Positions 22,988-33,465 of a stretch of DNA of 64,000 bases are shown piece after piece. Source of the DNA: Diatrype stigma (Eukaryota; Ascomycota; Sordariomycetes; Xylariales; Diatrypaceae); NCBI GenBank assembly GCA_022225965.2, contig JAKJXP020000139.1:1-64000 (forward strand), in the 5' to 3' direction. A program made the position numbers and the translations under genes. Each line of letters opens with the position of its first letter. Positions within the stretch are counted from its first letter, which is position 1. Under the pieces are notes generated by a model that was given only the letters and a program-made list of their open reading frames with translations, searched no databases and was not told where the DNA came from.

Positions 22988-23654
22988 GTCGGCCGGCGAC
23001 TCACTCTTGGATTTGGGCGTTCTGCATGCATGGGCGGTAACATAACAGGCAACACTTTGTGTGCATTTGGACGACCACGGGACCGCTGGCTAGGTGTTTG
23101 AGTTTGAGTATTCATGCATTTGTTCATGCATACGGCAGGCATACTTTAGGAGTTGGTTTGGACTTTTCGGTTCGGTTCGGCTAGGAAATGATGTCCAATG
23201 ACATCAGGGAAATGGATAGGAGGAGTGTTTTGTTTTCACTGTATAATATTGCTGCAGGTGGTCATCATCAGACCATGAATTGATTACATTTTGTTATCGC
23301 CAAGTGCTGGAGAGGAGGCCCCTGAGTTATAGTGACTTGGACGATATTCTACAGAAAAGGGGACGCTAACTGAGGAAACTTAGTGAATAACCGTGGTAAA
23401 CAACAGCTTGACTAGCAGCTGTCTAACTGTCGCTGTATAATACAATGCCGATACCGACACTAGTATATCAGTAAATACTATCCCTTAGCTGGTAACCCCG
23501 CTTACTGCTACTAGATTTATTTTCACTTATAGCCTCCCTAATCACGGGCTCAAGCAAGTTAAGTAGGTATCCCGTTGAACCTAATTGACAACAGTTAAGG
23601 TCCTCGATGCAATTGTACAGACTATGACATAGACTGGTGGTGAGCACACAAGAT
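22988..23654. other. Intergenic, no gene seen
   Basis: 3' region of the spindle pole body gene and promoter region of the folylpolyglutamate synthase gene that follows on the same strand. No repeat or coding sequence is evident. Confidence 0.4.
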
Positions 23655-25766
23655 ATGCGCTACAATGCCTGCGTGATCGGCGTCTCTAAAACTGTAGTAA
23701 CCCGCCGCGCCCTCAAGAACCACGGGATCTCTCTCGGGGATCCCATTCGACGACGCATCACTACATCGTCACATTTCGACAAGAACAAGAGGCATCCGCT
23801 CACCAGGCCACTGCGTTCATCATCGTCTTCGCCGCCGGCCATGGAGAACCGCACCTACGAGGCGGCACTAGCCCGCCTCGCATCCCTGCAGTCCAATCTG
23901 GCTGTCACATCGCTCTTCACCCCTACCCCTACCCCTACTCCGGCCCCGGAAACCCACACCACCGCCGCCGGGGGGAATACAGCGAAAACCAAAACCGAGG
24001 ATCTCAACGCCCTGGCCATCCCGGAGATGATCGAGTGGGCGCGGCGCATCGGTCTGGATCAGCCGCACCGCCGCTTCGCTGTCGCCCCGGGCGAACTCCG
24101 CTGCATCCACGTGGCCGGCACCAAGGGCAAGGGCTCCGTGTGCGCGTACCTGACCTCCATCCTGACGGAGGCGGAGGCGGCCGAGAAGAGGGGGAGGGAG
24201 AAGGAGAAGGAGAGCCGCGCGAAGATAGGCCGCGTCGGGACCTACACGTCGCCGCACCTCGTGTCGGTGCGCGAGCGCATCCAGCTCGACGGTGCGCCCA
24301 TCGCGCCCGACCTGTTCGCGCGGTACTTCTTCGAGGTCTGGGATGGGTTTACCGACTTCGCGCGCGATGCGCTCCTCTCCTCTTCCTCTTCTTCTACTAC
24401 TACCGCCACCGCGGCCGTGGTATCGAAGATGACAGAGCAGGAGAGAGAGGAGCTCCTGCGAGGCCCCAGCACGAAGCCCTTCTACTTCCGCTTCCTGACC
24501 ATCCTGGCCTTCTGGATCTTCCTGCGCGAGGGCGTCCGCACCGCCGTCGTCGAGTGCGGCATCGGCGCCGAGTACGACCCCACGAACGCCGTGCTGCAGC
24601 TGCTGCAGCCGTCACAGGCGGCAGTGGTGACGGCGTCGGTCGTGACCCAGCTGGGGATCGACCACGTCGCCATGCTCGGCGCCACCGTCCCGGAGATCGC
24701 CTGGCACAAGGCCGGCGTGTGCAAGCCGGGCCGCCGGTGCTTCACCCGCAAGCTGGAAGACGGAGAGGAGACCATGGCCGTCCTCCGCCGCCGGGCTCGC
24801 GAGCGGGGCGCCGCTCTCATCGAGATCGACGACGCGGCCGTCCTCCGGTGGGGCGGCAGCGTCGATCAGCGGCCGGCGGCGGCGACCCCAAGCCTCGGCG
24901 GCGCGTTCCAGGTGCACAACCGAGCGCTCGCGGTCTGCGCGGCGCGTGAGCACATGCGGGTGCTGGGGGAGGAGGAAAAGGAGAAGAAGCAGCAGCAACA
25001 GGAACAGTCCCCTGCTCCGACCCCGGCTCCGGGAACCACCGAGGCGTGGCTGAGCGACCTGCCGCCGGGATTCGTCGAGGGCCTCCGGAAGGCCAGGCTC
25101 AGGGGCCGCTGCGAAATCGTCGCTGATAGCAGCAGCGGTGATGGTGGTGGTGGTGGTGGTGTCGGCATCACCTGGCTGCTCGACGGAGCGCACACCGCCG
25201 AGAGCCTGGACGAGGTGGCTAGGTGGTTCGCGTCGCGGCCGGAGAGGGGGCTGCGGACACAAGAGCAGGAGCAACGTCGAGAGAAACGCAAGCGAGTTCT
25301 GATCTTCAACCAGCAGGAGCGCGACGCCGCGAAGATGCTGCAACGCCTGCTCGGGAGCATCGAGAAGTTCTCCGGAACAGAAGAAGAAGAAGAAGAAGAA
25401 GAAGAGAGAAACGTGTTCGACCTCGCCATCTTCACGAGAAACGACATGCTGCCTCTACCGCCGCCGCCACGGAACTGCGAAACGGCGGAACCGTGGGAAC
25501 AGCGCGACCTCGCGGTCCAGCGCGCCGCCGCGGATGCCATGCGCGCGGCGGCGTCGTCATCCCGGGGGACTACGAGGGTCGTGGTTGTGGATAACGTCGC
25601 AGAGGCAGTCGAGCTGGTCCGAACGCTGAACGAGGATAACAGGGGGGCCCACGAGAGAGGCGGTGGTGGTGGTGATGATGGGAGGGGGGTTGTCGCGTTG
25701 GTGACGGGGAGTCTGCATCTTGTCGGCGCGGTGCTGAGGACGCTGGAGCCGGACGCTGCGCTATGA
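23655..25766 (+). CDS. Folylpolyglutamate synthase paralogue A
   Basis: Single exon. The first ATG (23655) gives 703 residues; an internal in-frame ATG (23841, MENRTYEAALARLASLQ) gives 641. Numbered from the second Met, the ATP-binding loop GTKGKGS is at 93-99, followed by the TSPHLVSVRERIQLDG segment that contacts folate, the AVVECGIGAEYDPTN block, GIDHVAMLG and EIAWHKAGVCKPG, then the C-terminal ligase domain with LLDGAHTAES and IFNQQERDA. These are the Mur-ligase-type motifs of FPGS, which adds Glu residues to tetrahydrofolates with ATP. The ~62 residues between the two Met are Arg/Lys/Ser-rich with few acids and could be a mitochondrial presequence. Low-complexity insertions (poly-Ser/Thr, poly-Glu, poly-Gly) make it longer than typical. 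It is convergent with the paralogue at 26497-28454. Confidence 0.85.
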   Translation: MRYNACVIGVSKTVVTRRALKNHGISLGDPIRRRITTSSHFDKNKRHPLTRPLRSSSSSPPAMENRTYEAALARLASLQSNLAVTSLFTPTPTPTPAPETHTTAAGGNTAKTKTEDLNALAIPEMIEWARRIGLDQPHRRFAVAPGELRCIHVAGTKGKGSVCAYLTSILTEAEAAEKRGREKEKESRAKIGRVGTYTSPHLVSVRERIQLDGAPIAPDLFARYFFEVWDGFTDFARDALLSSSSSSTTTATAAVVSKMTEQEREELLRGPSTKPFYFRFLTILAFWIFLREGVRTAVVECGIGAEYDPTNAVLQLLQPSQAAVVTASVVTQLGIDHVAMLGATVPEIAWHKAGVCKPGRRCFTRKLEDGEETMAVLRRRARERGAALIEIDDAAVLRWGGSVDQRPAAATPSLGGAFQVHNRALAVCAAREHMRVLGEEEKEKKQQQQEQSPAPTPAPGTTEAWLSDLPPGFVEGLRKARLRGRCEIVADSSSGDGGGGGGVGITWLLDGAHTAESLDEVARWFASRPERGLRTQEQEQRREKRKRVLIFNQQERDAAKMLQRLLGSIEKFSGTEEEEEEEEERNVFDLAIFTRNDMLPLPPPPRNCETAEPWEQRDLAVQRAAADAMRAAASSSRGTTRVVVVDNVAEAVELVRTLNEDNRGAHERGGGGGDDGRGVVALVTGSLHLVGAVLRTLEPDAAL

Positions 25767-26496
25767 TCTGAATGCTTTGAAAACACAGGAGGGTTTTAGT
25801 TAGTCATGTTGGTTTGATATTCGGTGGAGTTGGGAAGGCTCAAAAGGAGGTTGGGTTTGCCACGGGACAGGATAGATAGACTAGAATCTCAACGATGGGA
25901 ATGAAAACATGCATATGAACCGTACGAGGGTTCATGAAAGCGCTTGGCCATGATGCTCTTCAAGGTTCCATTGTAGTAACGAAGACAAATGTAGATAGAT
26001 TTTCGTACACAACCAGTATCATTCGATTTGTTTGATAGGTATTCACATATCTATATATGTACGTATATTCGAGCTCAGCAACGCGAATTCTTGCTTGCAA
26101 GTGGTTCAGTAGATGTAGTATATTATAGACTACATTTAGCCCACAACCGGTCAATCCATCTTTCATACATCGTCTATCGGCCATGGCCTGTTATGATTTC
26201 AGGGGACACAGCGTTGAGCTCCGCCAAAACCATGATAGCCAAGCCCTCCCCATACCCGATTCATGTTCCGATATGCAGGCAGACAGGCAGGCAAGGAGTC
26301 AAGGCAGGGAGAGAGTTGAGAGCCCCCCAGCGCGGCCCATTCGCCTTTATCTACAAATACACGCCAGGGATGCACAGAACACAATTGGGGGGCAGATTGA
26401 ACTCATCACGCCAGGTTGCAAAACCTCCACATCTGCACGCGCACCCGCAGCCTTGTCCATGTGACATCATCATGATCATCGAACATCGACCATCGT
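25767..26496. other. Convergent intergenic gap between FPGS paralogues
   Basis: A gap of 730 bp between two stop codons, holding both 3' regions. An AGGCAGACAGGCAGGCAAGG-type repeat lies near 26275-26300. No gene is seen. Confidence 0.45.
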
Positions 26497-28454
26497 TCAC
26501 AACGCATCAGCGCCTTCCAGGATCCCCAAGGCGCCACCGACGAGGTGCAGGCTGCCCGTGATGAAAGCGCGGACCTGCTGTCCACCGCCGCCGGCGGCGG
26601 CCTCCGCTTGTGCGCCGAGCGCCCTGACGCGGGCGATGGCGTCCTCGATGGTGGGCACGACCTCGACCTCGGACGCCGGGTCGAGCGCGGCCCAACGGCG
26701 GGCGAAGGCGCGCTGAGCCGTCAGGGCCTTGACGGCCGCCGGGTCGTGCTGGTGGTTGACGAAGTCGCGCTTGTACCCCGACTGCGCGTACGTCACGTTG
26801 GAGCAGAAGATGACGTGGTCGAACGACGGCCCCGAGCCCGGGCACCGCGCCCGCAGCGACGCCACCATGCCCTCGAGGAAGTCGACCGCCTCCTCGCGGC
26901 CCTGCTGGTTGAAGATGAGGGCCTTCTTGGGGGGCGGGGATGAGGAAGAAGAGGTAGAAGAGGCGGCAGCAGCGCACTCGTCCGCGAACCACCGCGTCGC
27001 CATGCGCAGGCTGTCGACCGTGTGCGCGCCGTCGACGTGCCAGACGACGGGGCCCTCGACCTTGACCTCGCAGCGGCCGCGCCACACGACCTGCTCGATG
27101 CCGTCGACGAAGGCCCTCGGCAGGGCGTCCCCGGGCCGCCCCGGCCGGAACTCCGGGTCCAGCCGCCGCAGGGCCGCCTCGGCGAGGGCGATCGCGAGCG
27201 TCGCGTTCTTCTTCTGGAACAGGGCGTCCGGGCGGACGGCCACGGCCGCGAGCCGCGGGTCGACGTCCAGGACGCGCAGGTCTACCGCTTTCTCCTCGGC
27301 GGCGCGGCGCGCCAGCACCGCGGCCGCCTCGGGCACCTGCTGCACGGTGAAGGCGGGGCTGCCGGGCTTCATGATGCCGGCCTTGTGCCAGGCGATCTCG
27401 GCGACGGTCCGGCCGAGCGCGAAGACGTGGTCGATGCCGAGGGTGGTGATGCCCGTCGCCGCGGGCCGCGGCACCACGTTGGTGGCGTCGTACTCGCCGC
27501 CGATGCCCGTCTCGTAGACGGCCGCGTCGACGCCCTCGCGCAGGAACACGTGGAAGCTCATCAGCGTCAGGAAGCGCGCGTAGATGGGGCGCGGCGGCAT
27601 GAACATGAGCATGGGCGCCGGGGCCGGGGCCGGGGTCGGATCGGCAGCGGTGGAATGCCCGTTATCGTTATCGCTGCCCCCGTTGCTGAGGCCGAGGAGC
27701 AGCCGCTGGTCAATGGCCGGAAGGGGCCCCTCGCGCGCCTCCGCCTCGCCCAGCCGGTCCCACACCTCGAAGAAGTAGCGCGCGAAGGCGGCCTCGCTGA
27801 TGGGGGCGCCGTCGATGCGGATGCGCTCGCGCACGGCGATCAGGTGCGGGCTGGTGAAGAGGCCGATGCGGCGCGGCACCTTCTTCGTACTGCTGCTGCT
27901 ACTGCTGTTGGCTCGCTGGTAGTGCGAGAGGATCGACGCGGTGAAGGCGCACGTGCTGCCCTTCCCCTTGGTCCCCGCCACGTGCACGATGTTCAAGCGG
28001 TCCAGGTCGTCGGCCGCGTACCCGATCCGCCGCAGGTAGACGTGCATCTCGGCGATAGAGGAGGCGTCGGGCCGAATGCCGGCTTTGCGGCGCGCCTCGA
28101 CGATGGCGTAGGGCGTCTGGAGCGTGTTCAGGGCGTCTATTGCGTCCTGTTGTTGTTGCCGTGCCCGTGCCGTGCCGTGTGGGCGGCACGTGGGCGGCGC
28201 GTTCGGTCAGCCAATTTTTCCCCTCTTGTCTGTTTAACCCTCGATCGACATCTCACATGGCGAAGAGGGACAAATAGCTGAGGTCCGTCGTGATTTATAC
28301 ATACATTGTAGGTCCTGGCGCCGCTGTCGCCGCTGCCGGCGCTGCTGCTTTGGGTGGCCATTGTGCGGCAGAAGAGAAAATCGGGGACACCTCTGCTGCT
28401 GCTGCTTTGCGTTATAATGGGAAGACGACGGATGCGTCGAAACACATGATGCAT
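26497..28454 (-). CDS. Folylpolyglutamate synthase paralogue B (Met7-type)
   Basis: Two exons, 28454-28305 and 28146-26497, joined in phase 0 (donor GTATGT, acceptor CAACAACAG), give 599 residues. The joined sequence restores the canonical fungal FPGS opening, DAIDALNTLQTPYAIVEARR, right after the splice. GTKGKGS lies at 108-114. TSPHLIAVRERIRIDGAPIS, ETGIGGEYDATN, GIDHVFALG, EIAWHKAGIMKPG, VDGAHTVDS and IFNQQGREEA follow in order, so all key ligase motifs are present. The first Met opens a basic, Ser-rich, acid-poor leader (RRIRRLPIITQSSSSRG) before an internal MATQSSS Met, the arrangement used in other eukaryotes for mitochondrial and cytosolic forms. It is closer to ordinary Met7-type FPGS than its neighbour and has fewer insertions; it is probably the housekeeping copy, by inference. 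Confidence 0.9.
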
Positions 28455-29498
28455 CACCGTGAAGACGATGAATCTTACAGGTTACCGGCGCATTCTTGCT
28501 CGATTCAGCTTTGTCGGGAGTAGGTTGCGAGGGTATTGGGTGACTCGGCAGGGCAGGGCTAGCAATTGGTCCAACACCGGAGTCCTCGTGTATGTATTTT
28601 ATAATATACGTACGTCACGGACAGTGTTTTCGTAGAAAAGATAAGCGTGTAAAGCGTGGTCATGCTGCGATATCGCCCGCCTCTGATAGAAGGAAGGGAA
28701 GGGGGCAGTTGAGGGGCTGACAGCCTGAGGGGCTGAGGGGCTGAGGGGCAGCTGAGCTCCCCTAAGCTCCCCACAACCCCTCCTCGTAGCTTGTCCCGCT
28801 GTCCCGGTTCATCGCCAGATCGCTATACCTTACAGGGGCTCCACAGCTGCGGATTCGCAGGCCCTTCGTTGCAACTGCCGCTACTCTGCCCCCCTATTGA
28901 CAGCCACATGCATGTATTTGTTACTGTCTACATGGAAGTATACAGGAAATATAGCACCAGGTGCTCAGGGTCGCTAGGGCAATACTGTCCATGCACAATA
29001 GCCTACATGCTATGTATGTAGGTCGCACTTGCTAGGGTGAAGTCAACTCATTGGGAAAGACCAAACCTCTAAGTAGACTTCGGGAACCGTCGCGTCTCTC
29101 ATCGTTCGTCATACTGAGTGTAGCTGATGCTTTTTTATCGACTTGATCTTCACCGGCTTTGGTGATGGTTTAACTATAGATGGGAGTAAGTCTCCGCCTC
29201 TTCATACACGCCTACTTATCTAGCATACATATCTCCAGCTACCAATAACCAACCCCTATTGAACATCATTTCCCGAATACGATACATACCTCAAAGCCGA
29301 AGCCTAAACCATACATACATGTACCTCCAGTATAAAATAAGCATTGGGAAATAAGCTTCATAAACAGCCATGGTTGCCTTCTTGTGGAGGTACCGCCATC
29401 GCTCGTTAGGGCTGCTGTGAAGGAACGGCATGGTATCACCCCATTGCCAAATTGCCCAACGATCACCAGCATAGCCGGTCACTATGGGAACTCGTTCA
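28455..29498. other. Intergenic with short tandem repeat
   Basis: Between the divergent FPGS B and the CHR-family gene. A tandem repeat with CTGAGGGG units sits at about 28713-28750, followed by GAGCTCCCC/AAGCTCCCC. No coding sequence is recognised. Confidence 0.45.
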
Positions 29499-31266
29499 AT
29501 GGAAAAGCCGCTCAGTCTGAGTCTAGCAGGACCTCAACCCCACGCAGCCTTCCGTGAGAGACTGATGAGTCTATCCGAGCTAGTCAAAACAAATTAGCAC
29601 CTCGGGCTGACCTGCTTCGGAGGAGCGCCGTCGCATTACAGAATAGTAAGGGAATGCCTGACGTATCTCGAAGTCTTCATGTCAGGGCATGGCTGACCTG
29701 AAGATTTCAATATTCGTGTAGTTTCACGACAGGTTTGTATGCGAATTGGAATGGATCGATGAGCAGGTTGTAAGTTTCAGCCGCTTGCTCTCAGCACGCG
29801 GTCTCTCACCCTCTTGACTCCCGAGCTGACAGGCTATTCTTGCATTGCACAGTACCGTGAAATCTTCAGTGTGTGCCAAGCCCTCAACGGTCCCGCGAGC
29901 ACGAAAATGCTGTATAGCATCAACCTTCTGCGTCATGGTGCTCTGGGTGCAATTCTCGGCTTCTTGTTCTGGAGGTAAGTCAGATGTTGTTTTTCAGTTA
30001 GTTGGCACGCTGGAGGAAGTGACTCACTGTGCGTGCAGTCTCCCTGGCGCCATAGGGATGTTTGGACTTTCGCTCGGCGTCTCCCACATGGGCGACACGC
30101 TTCCAGGCCCCGTATACGCTCTGCTCTCGGGCATCAATGCTTCCGCGGTTGGCATCACAGTCCTCGCTGCGGTGCAGCTCTCAGGGAAAGCAATTACCGA
30201 CAAGCTAACACGTGTCCTACTATTCTTGAGTGCATCGGCAGGCTTGCTCTACACCGCGCTGTGGTACTTCCCCGTGCTTATCGTTATGGGAGGGGCTGTA
30301 GCGATCGTCTATGACTTCCGCTGGCTTCACGGTGCCGTTAAGCCGGTCGTCGCTGTCTTCAAGCTGCGGAGAAGGGTCCAGGTCCATGATAATGTCGAGT
30401 CACAGTCTAGCACAGCGTCGAATAGGGAGACGGGAGGAGACGACCAAGCTACATCAAATCAGGATCTCGAATGTAGCTCAATTACTCTTGCGACAGAAGG
30501 ACAGACGGAAACGCCCGGCTCGGGACAAGGTTGTACGACGAGTTCATCCGAAAAAGATAAGCTGCGAGTGGTCCGGTTAGAGCATCGTTCGAATATATCC
30601 TAGAAGGTTGGACTCTCAATCATCACGATCTTCTTCGCGACTTTCATTGCCGTTATGGTTGTCCGAGCCATGTTTTCAGAAGCGTCCTTGTTGTACTCCC
30701 TATTCGCTAATATGTACCTTGCCGGCACTACTATCTTTGGAGGGGGGACTGCCCTCATCCCACTTCTCCGGGAATACATAGTAGCACCGGGCTGGGTCAA
30801 TCCTCGCGACTTCCTCATCGGCTATGCTATTATACAGGCGTTTCCGGGGCCTCACACCAATTTCGTTGTCTACCTCGGGAGTTTGTCCGCTATACACGGT
30901 AGTTATACTGCTGTCGCAGGAGCTTTGCTTGCTTTCGTTGGTGTCTTTACCCCGGGCCTGGTCATATGCCATGGGACTGTAGGTGTTTGGAGCACAGTCC
31001 GGGAGATGAAAATAGTCCAATCAGCCTTGCGAGGCTTCCACGCGGCCGCTGTTGGTTTGATATATACAGTCGTGTACCGAATATGGCAGAACGGCTATAT
31101 CGATGCACACTTCACACGGGGAGCAAGTCTAGCGAGAGATCCTTGGTGGGTTGTTGTGACGGCTACAACCTACGTCGGAAGTCGTTGGTTCGGCCTGATT
31201 CCACCTATCGCCATCATCCTAGGAGCAGTGATGGGGCTTATCAGGTACGGCATTGTAGGCGCCTAA
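29499..31266 (+). pseudogene. CHR-family (chromate-transporter-like) gene with two in-frame TAG codons
   Basis: Four exons can be traced: 29499-29645, 29722-29769, 29853-29974 and 30039-31266, all with GT..AG introns in consistent phase (514 sense codons including the two stops). The product is a two-half CHR membrane transporter. Half 1 shows LTCFGGAPSHYRI, then FVCELEWIDEQV, then YREIFSVCQALNGPASTKML, then SLPGAIGMFGLSLGV. Half 2 shows GTTIFGGGTALIPLLREY and QAFPGPHTNF. The two halves are separated by a hydrophilic loop (~30370-30600). Codon 33 (29595-29597) is TAG in the context KTN*HLG, where the family usually has Trp before the HLG-like stretch. A second TAG (30601-30603) precedes KVGLSII at the start of half 2. 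Both frames are otherwise open. TGG to TAG fits RIP (CpA to TpA on the other strand), and the RIP block begins about 2.2 kb downstream. A TAG-as-splice-acceptor model for the second stop has no good donor. I call it a recently inactivated gene. Confidence 0.75.
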
Positions 31267-31298
31267 ACACCTCTATTATGGCATAATTATGATAGTAA

Positions 31299-32179
31299 TC
31301 AGACATTCTGCTTAGCAATCGTGCTTGCAATCTTCTCCCATACCCAAGGGACTCGCGGCACTTTGTTGCCTTGGATATTGAAGTTGCCGACAGCTGGGTA
31401 CATGTACCACTTTCTCGCCGCATTGTCTGCGCGGGTGTCTCGGGTATAGTTGACGATACCAAGTCTCTTGTTAGCAGGCTTCAGATCAGAGATCATTGCC
31501 TTACTAACACGCGGCTTGGCGATGAAACTCATAGTTGTGATATCCAGCTCCGTTTTAGGTGGAATGGCTTGAACAAACCTCCGGAGCATCTGCTCCGATT
31601 GCCTCGCCCATGGGGGTAGACGGAGGTGGATAAAGGTCACAAATGGCGAAGTTGTATATGCCACGAAAGCCAAGGGCACAATAGCCGAAGCCGTTGCTGC
31701 TCGACATTAGTTCTGGGGACGAACCGATGGAGAAATGATGAGGGGTACTGACCCCGCGCAACATTAATTGTAAGGCCCTCCTGGTCAAAGTAGAGCGGCG
31801 TCACGACGAAGCCAAAGAACGCAAAGATGAAAAGCGTCGAGAGCTTCATGCAAGCCAGGAACGTCGTTCTGCCCGTCCCCGCATGATACACGCACAGTTG
31901 CTCAGGGTACACTGAGGTTTCGGGTTAACGAAGGTACATAACTACCTAGGTAGAGTCTGGGGTTTCGGCACGGAACCTACCGAATCTCGGTCTCGCTTGG
32001 CCTGGTTCGGCAACAGGACTAGCTTTCGCAGCCGACGACGACGTCGCCAATCTAGTCGGCCAGAGCTGCCGGCTCTGGCCCCGTGCCAGTGGGAGGCGAG
32101 CTATTAAGTTTCGGGTAGTAGGACCTTGAAACTTGACAGAACCCAATCGAGACCTTCGCAAGATCCCGAGGAGTAACAT
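31299..32179 (-). CDS. Mitochondrial two-TM protein, TMEM70/TMEM186-like layout
   Basis: Three exons, 32179-31981, 31911-31753 and 31696-31299, with introns GTAGGT..CTCAG and GTCAGT..GAGCAG, give 251 residues with consistent phase. The N-terminus (MLLLGILRRSRLGSVKF, followed by Arg/Ser-rich, acid-poor sequence) looks like a mitochondrial presequence of about 45 residues. The mature part opens with CVYHAGTGRTTFLACMKLS and has a hydrophobic helix (STLFIFAFFGFVVTPLYF). A second helix runs across exon 3 (VPLAFVAYTTSPFVTFIHLR), then a soluble domain with ELDITTMSFIAKPRVSK and ends WVWEKIASTIAKQNV. I recognise this as a conserved fungal protein. The two-helix layout recalls the TMEM70/TMEM186/TMEM223 assembly factors of respiratory complexes, which is inference. 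It converges on the CHR-family gene only 32 bp away and appears intact despite lying in the decayed block. Confidence 0.8.
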
Positions 32180-32762
32180 GGTTGGAGGTGCTTCCTAGTC
32201 CTTCGACTTCGATGTCCAGCTGATGAGTCGGAGAAGCTCATTAAGTAAGGAAGGTCTTGTTGTGACGCAACTTTTAGGGAGCAAGGGATTAAAAACTGCA
32301 GCTGTCCGCCAGCTGGTGTAGATTTGGGTCGATCTTTGGCCTGACGGGACCAACCTTGGAACTAGGTTAAGTAGAAGTAGCCCTATGTGTGTAATCAGCG
32401 GATGGGTCAACACTTGAACATTAACATTCACCACAGATTCAAGGACACATGTGAGACCGTCAATTGAAAACATCTTACTACTCCATAGTCCTCGTAGCAA
32501 TCGTCGGAAGGCCTCGTTCCGTTTATAGCGAGGGCATTAAGCAATGCATATCCTCACGGAACGCCAGCAGTGACCTTCAAGTCCCAACCCCATCACGGGA
32601 AAGCCCGCTTGTACATTGTATAGACAATTAACTGCTGCAATTACAGGCTACAATCCGCTGAACAACTAGCCATACTCCCGTCCTTGTATTCGAAAAGCGT
32701 TTACATAGCTAGTTTAACGACTACATTGTAACGAACAATGCGCCGAGTACCCATGTTGAGAA
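32180..32762. other. Intergenic, no gene seen
   Basis: Upstream of the mitochondrial protein gene and downstream of the 3' fragment of the Pth11-like gene. No repeats or coding sequence are evident. Confidence 0.4.
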
Positions 32763-33351
32763 TCAACAAGGGGTTGTGCTTATGTTTTCCAATGGAAGTT
32801 CCAAGTCTTCGCTTCTTCCGTGGGGTGTCCAATTGGGTGATGGGGCTAGAATAGGATGACTATCCTTGTTCGAGTATGTAACGTCGATTGTGTTATTGAT
32901 ATATATACCGCGCTTGCTTTCTTGGGACGCGAGAGGTCTTCGCAGGAAGAAATTGACTGTGGCAACCGATTTGATCGTGTTGAGAACTGCTTTCCATGAC
33001 TTTGCTCTGATAAGGTACTGGAGTGTGGGGAGACAGGCGGCAAAGACACCGACGCCAGTTTCAATCAGTCCCCAATAGATGGATACTGTTATCTGAACTG
33101 CGACCTGGTTAGCTTTAACCTATGACATGACCGGTGACGGCTGGGACGCGACGCACCAAACCCTTCTTCTAAGCTGTGATGGCCTATCATTACCACTTGG
33201 GATATTACAATAAGCCGTACTAATGAGGCGGCTACTGTTCTGCTCAGCGTTAGAATAATCTGGAGCGCTTGAGATAAGACCATATACTATGCCAAGAAGG
33301 AAAACTGCAATCAGAGCCAGCTTCTTCGTGAGATAAGTTTAATTTCCAGAC
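32763..33351 (-). pseudogene. Pth11-like rhodopsin-domain gene, 3' part (split by transposon)
   Basis: C-terminal portion of the gene whose 5' part lies at 44251-44984. Reading on the minus strand, an exon resumes at 33351 after ..GGATAG with VWKLNLS, then KKLALIAVFLLG in another frame (one base out), then TVAASLVRLIVISQVV. After an intron (donor GTGCGT near 33155) come VQITVSIYWGLIETGVG and FAACLPTLQYLIRAKSW, with the C-terminal tail ending at the TGA at 32763-32765. This is the last two helices and tail of a fungal seven-TM rhodopsin-like (Pth11-related) integral membrane protein. At least one single-base frameshift is apparent near 33325, so this half is decayed apart from the insertion. 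No promoter is expected here. Confidence 0.75.
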
Positions 33352-33431
33352 CTATCCATTTGTTAGTTATGTGCGCAGCACATCTAGCCTCCCGAGGGGA
33401 AAAGGGGCGGGGGGAGAGGGGAGGTTGTGGT

Positions 33432-33439
33432 GGGTTGTT
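33432..33439. other. Target-site duplication, left (8 bp)
   Basis: GGGTTGTT directly outside the left inverted repeat. It matches GGGTTATT at 44225-44232 at 7 of 8 positions; the difference is a G/A transition. An 8-bp duplication is typical of hAT transposons. Confidence 0.65.
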
Positions 33440-33465
33440 TAGCGATGGCAGCAATTTAATTAATT
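33440..33465 (+). repeat. Left terminal inverted repeat, 26 bp
   Basis: Begins TAGCGATGGCAGCAATT. Differences from the right copy are C/T transitions at positions 1, 22 and 26 and one T/A. Directly inside it the sequence is a run of TTAATTAA-type repeats. Confidence 0.75.

Noticed and set aside
24035..25786. Large antisense and alternate-frame open frames over the first FPGS gene
   Set aside because: High GC with few stops produces them. The ligase motifs are all in the annotated frame.
29595..30603. TAG read as tryptophan (codon reassignment or readthrough) in the CHR-family gene
   Set aside because: Intact neighbouring genes use TAG as their terminator (51224, 46752), and a simple RIP-type mutation explains the change.
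30534..30603. An intron ending at the second TAG of the CHR-family gene
   Set aside because: The only usable donors give a wrong phase with an immediate stop, or an intron of about 36 nt, too short for fungi.
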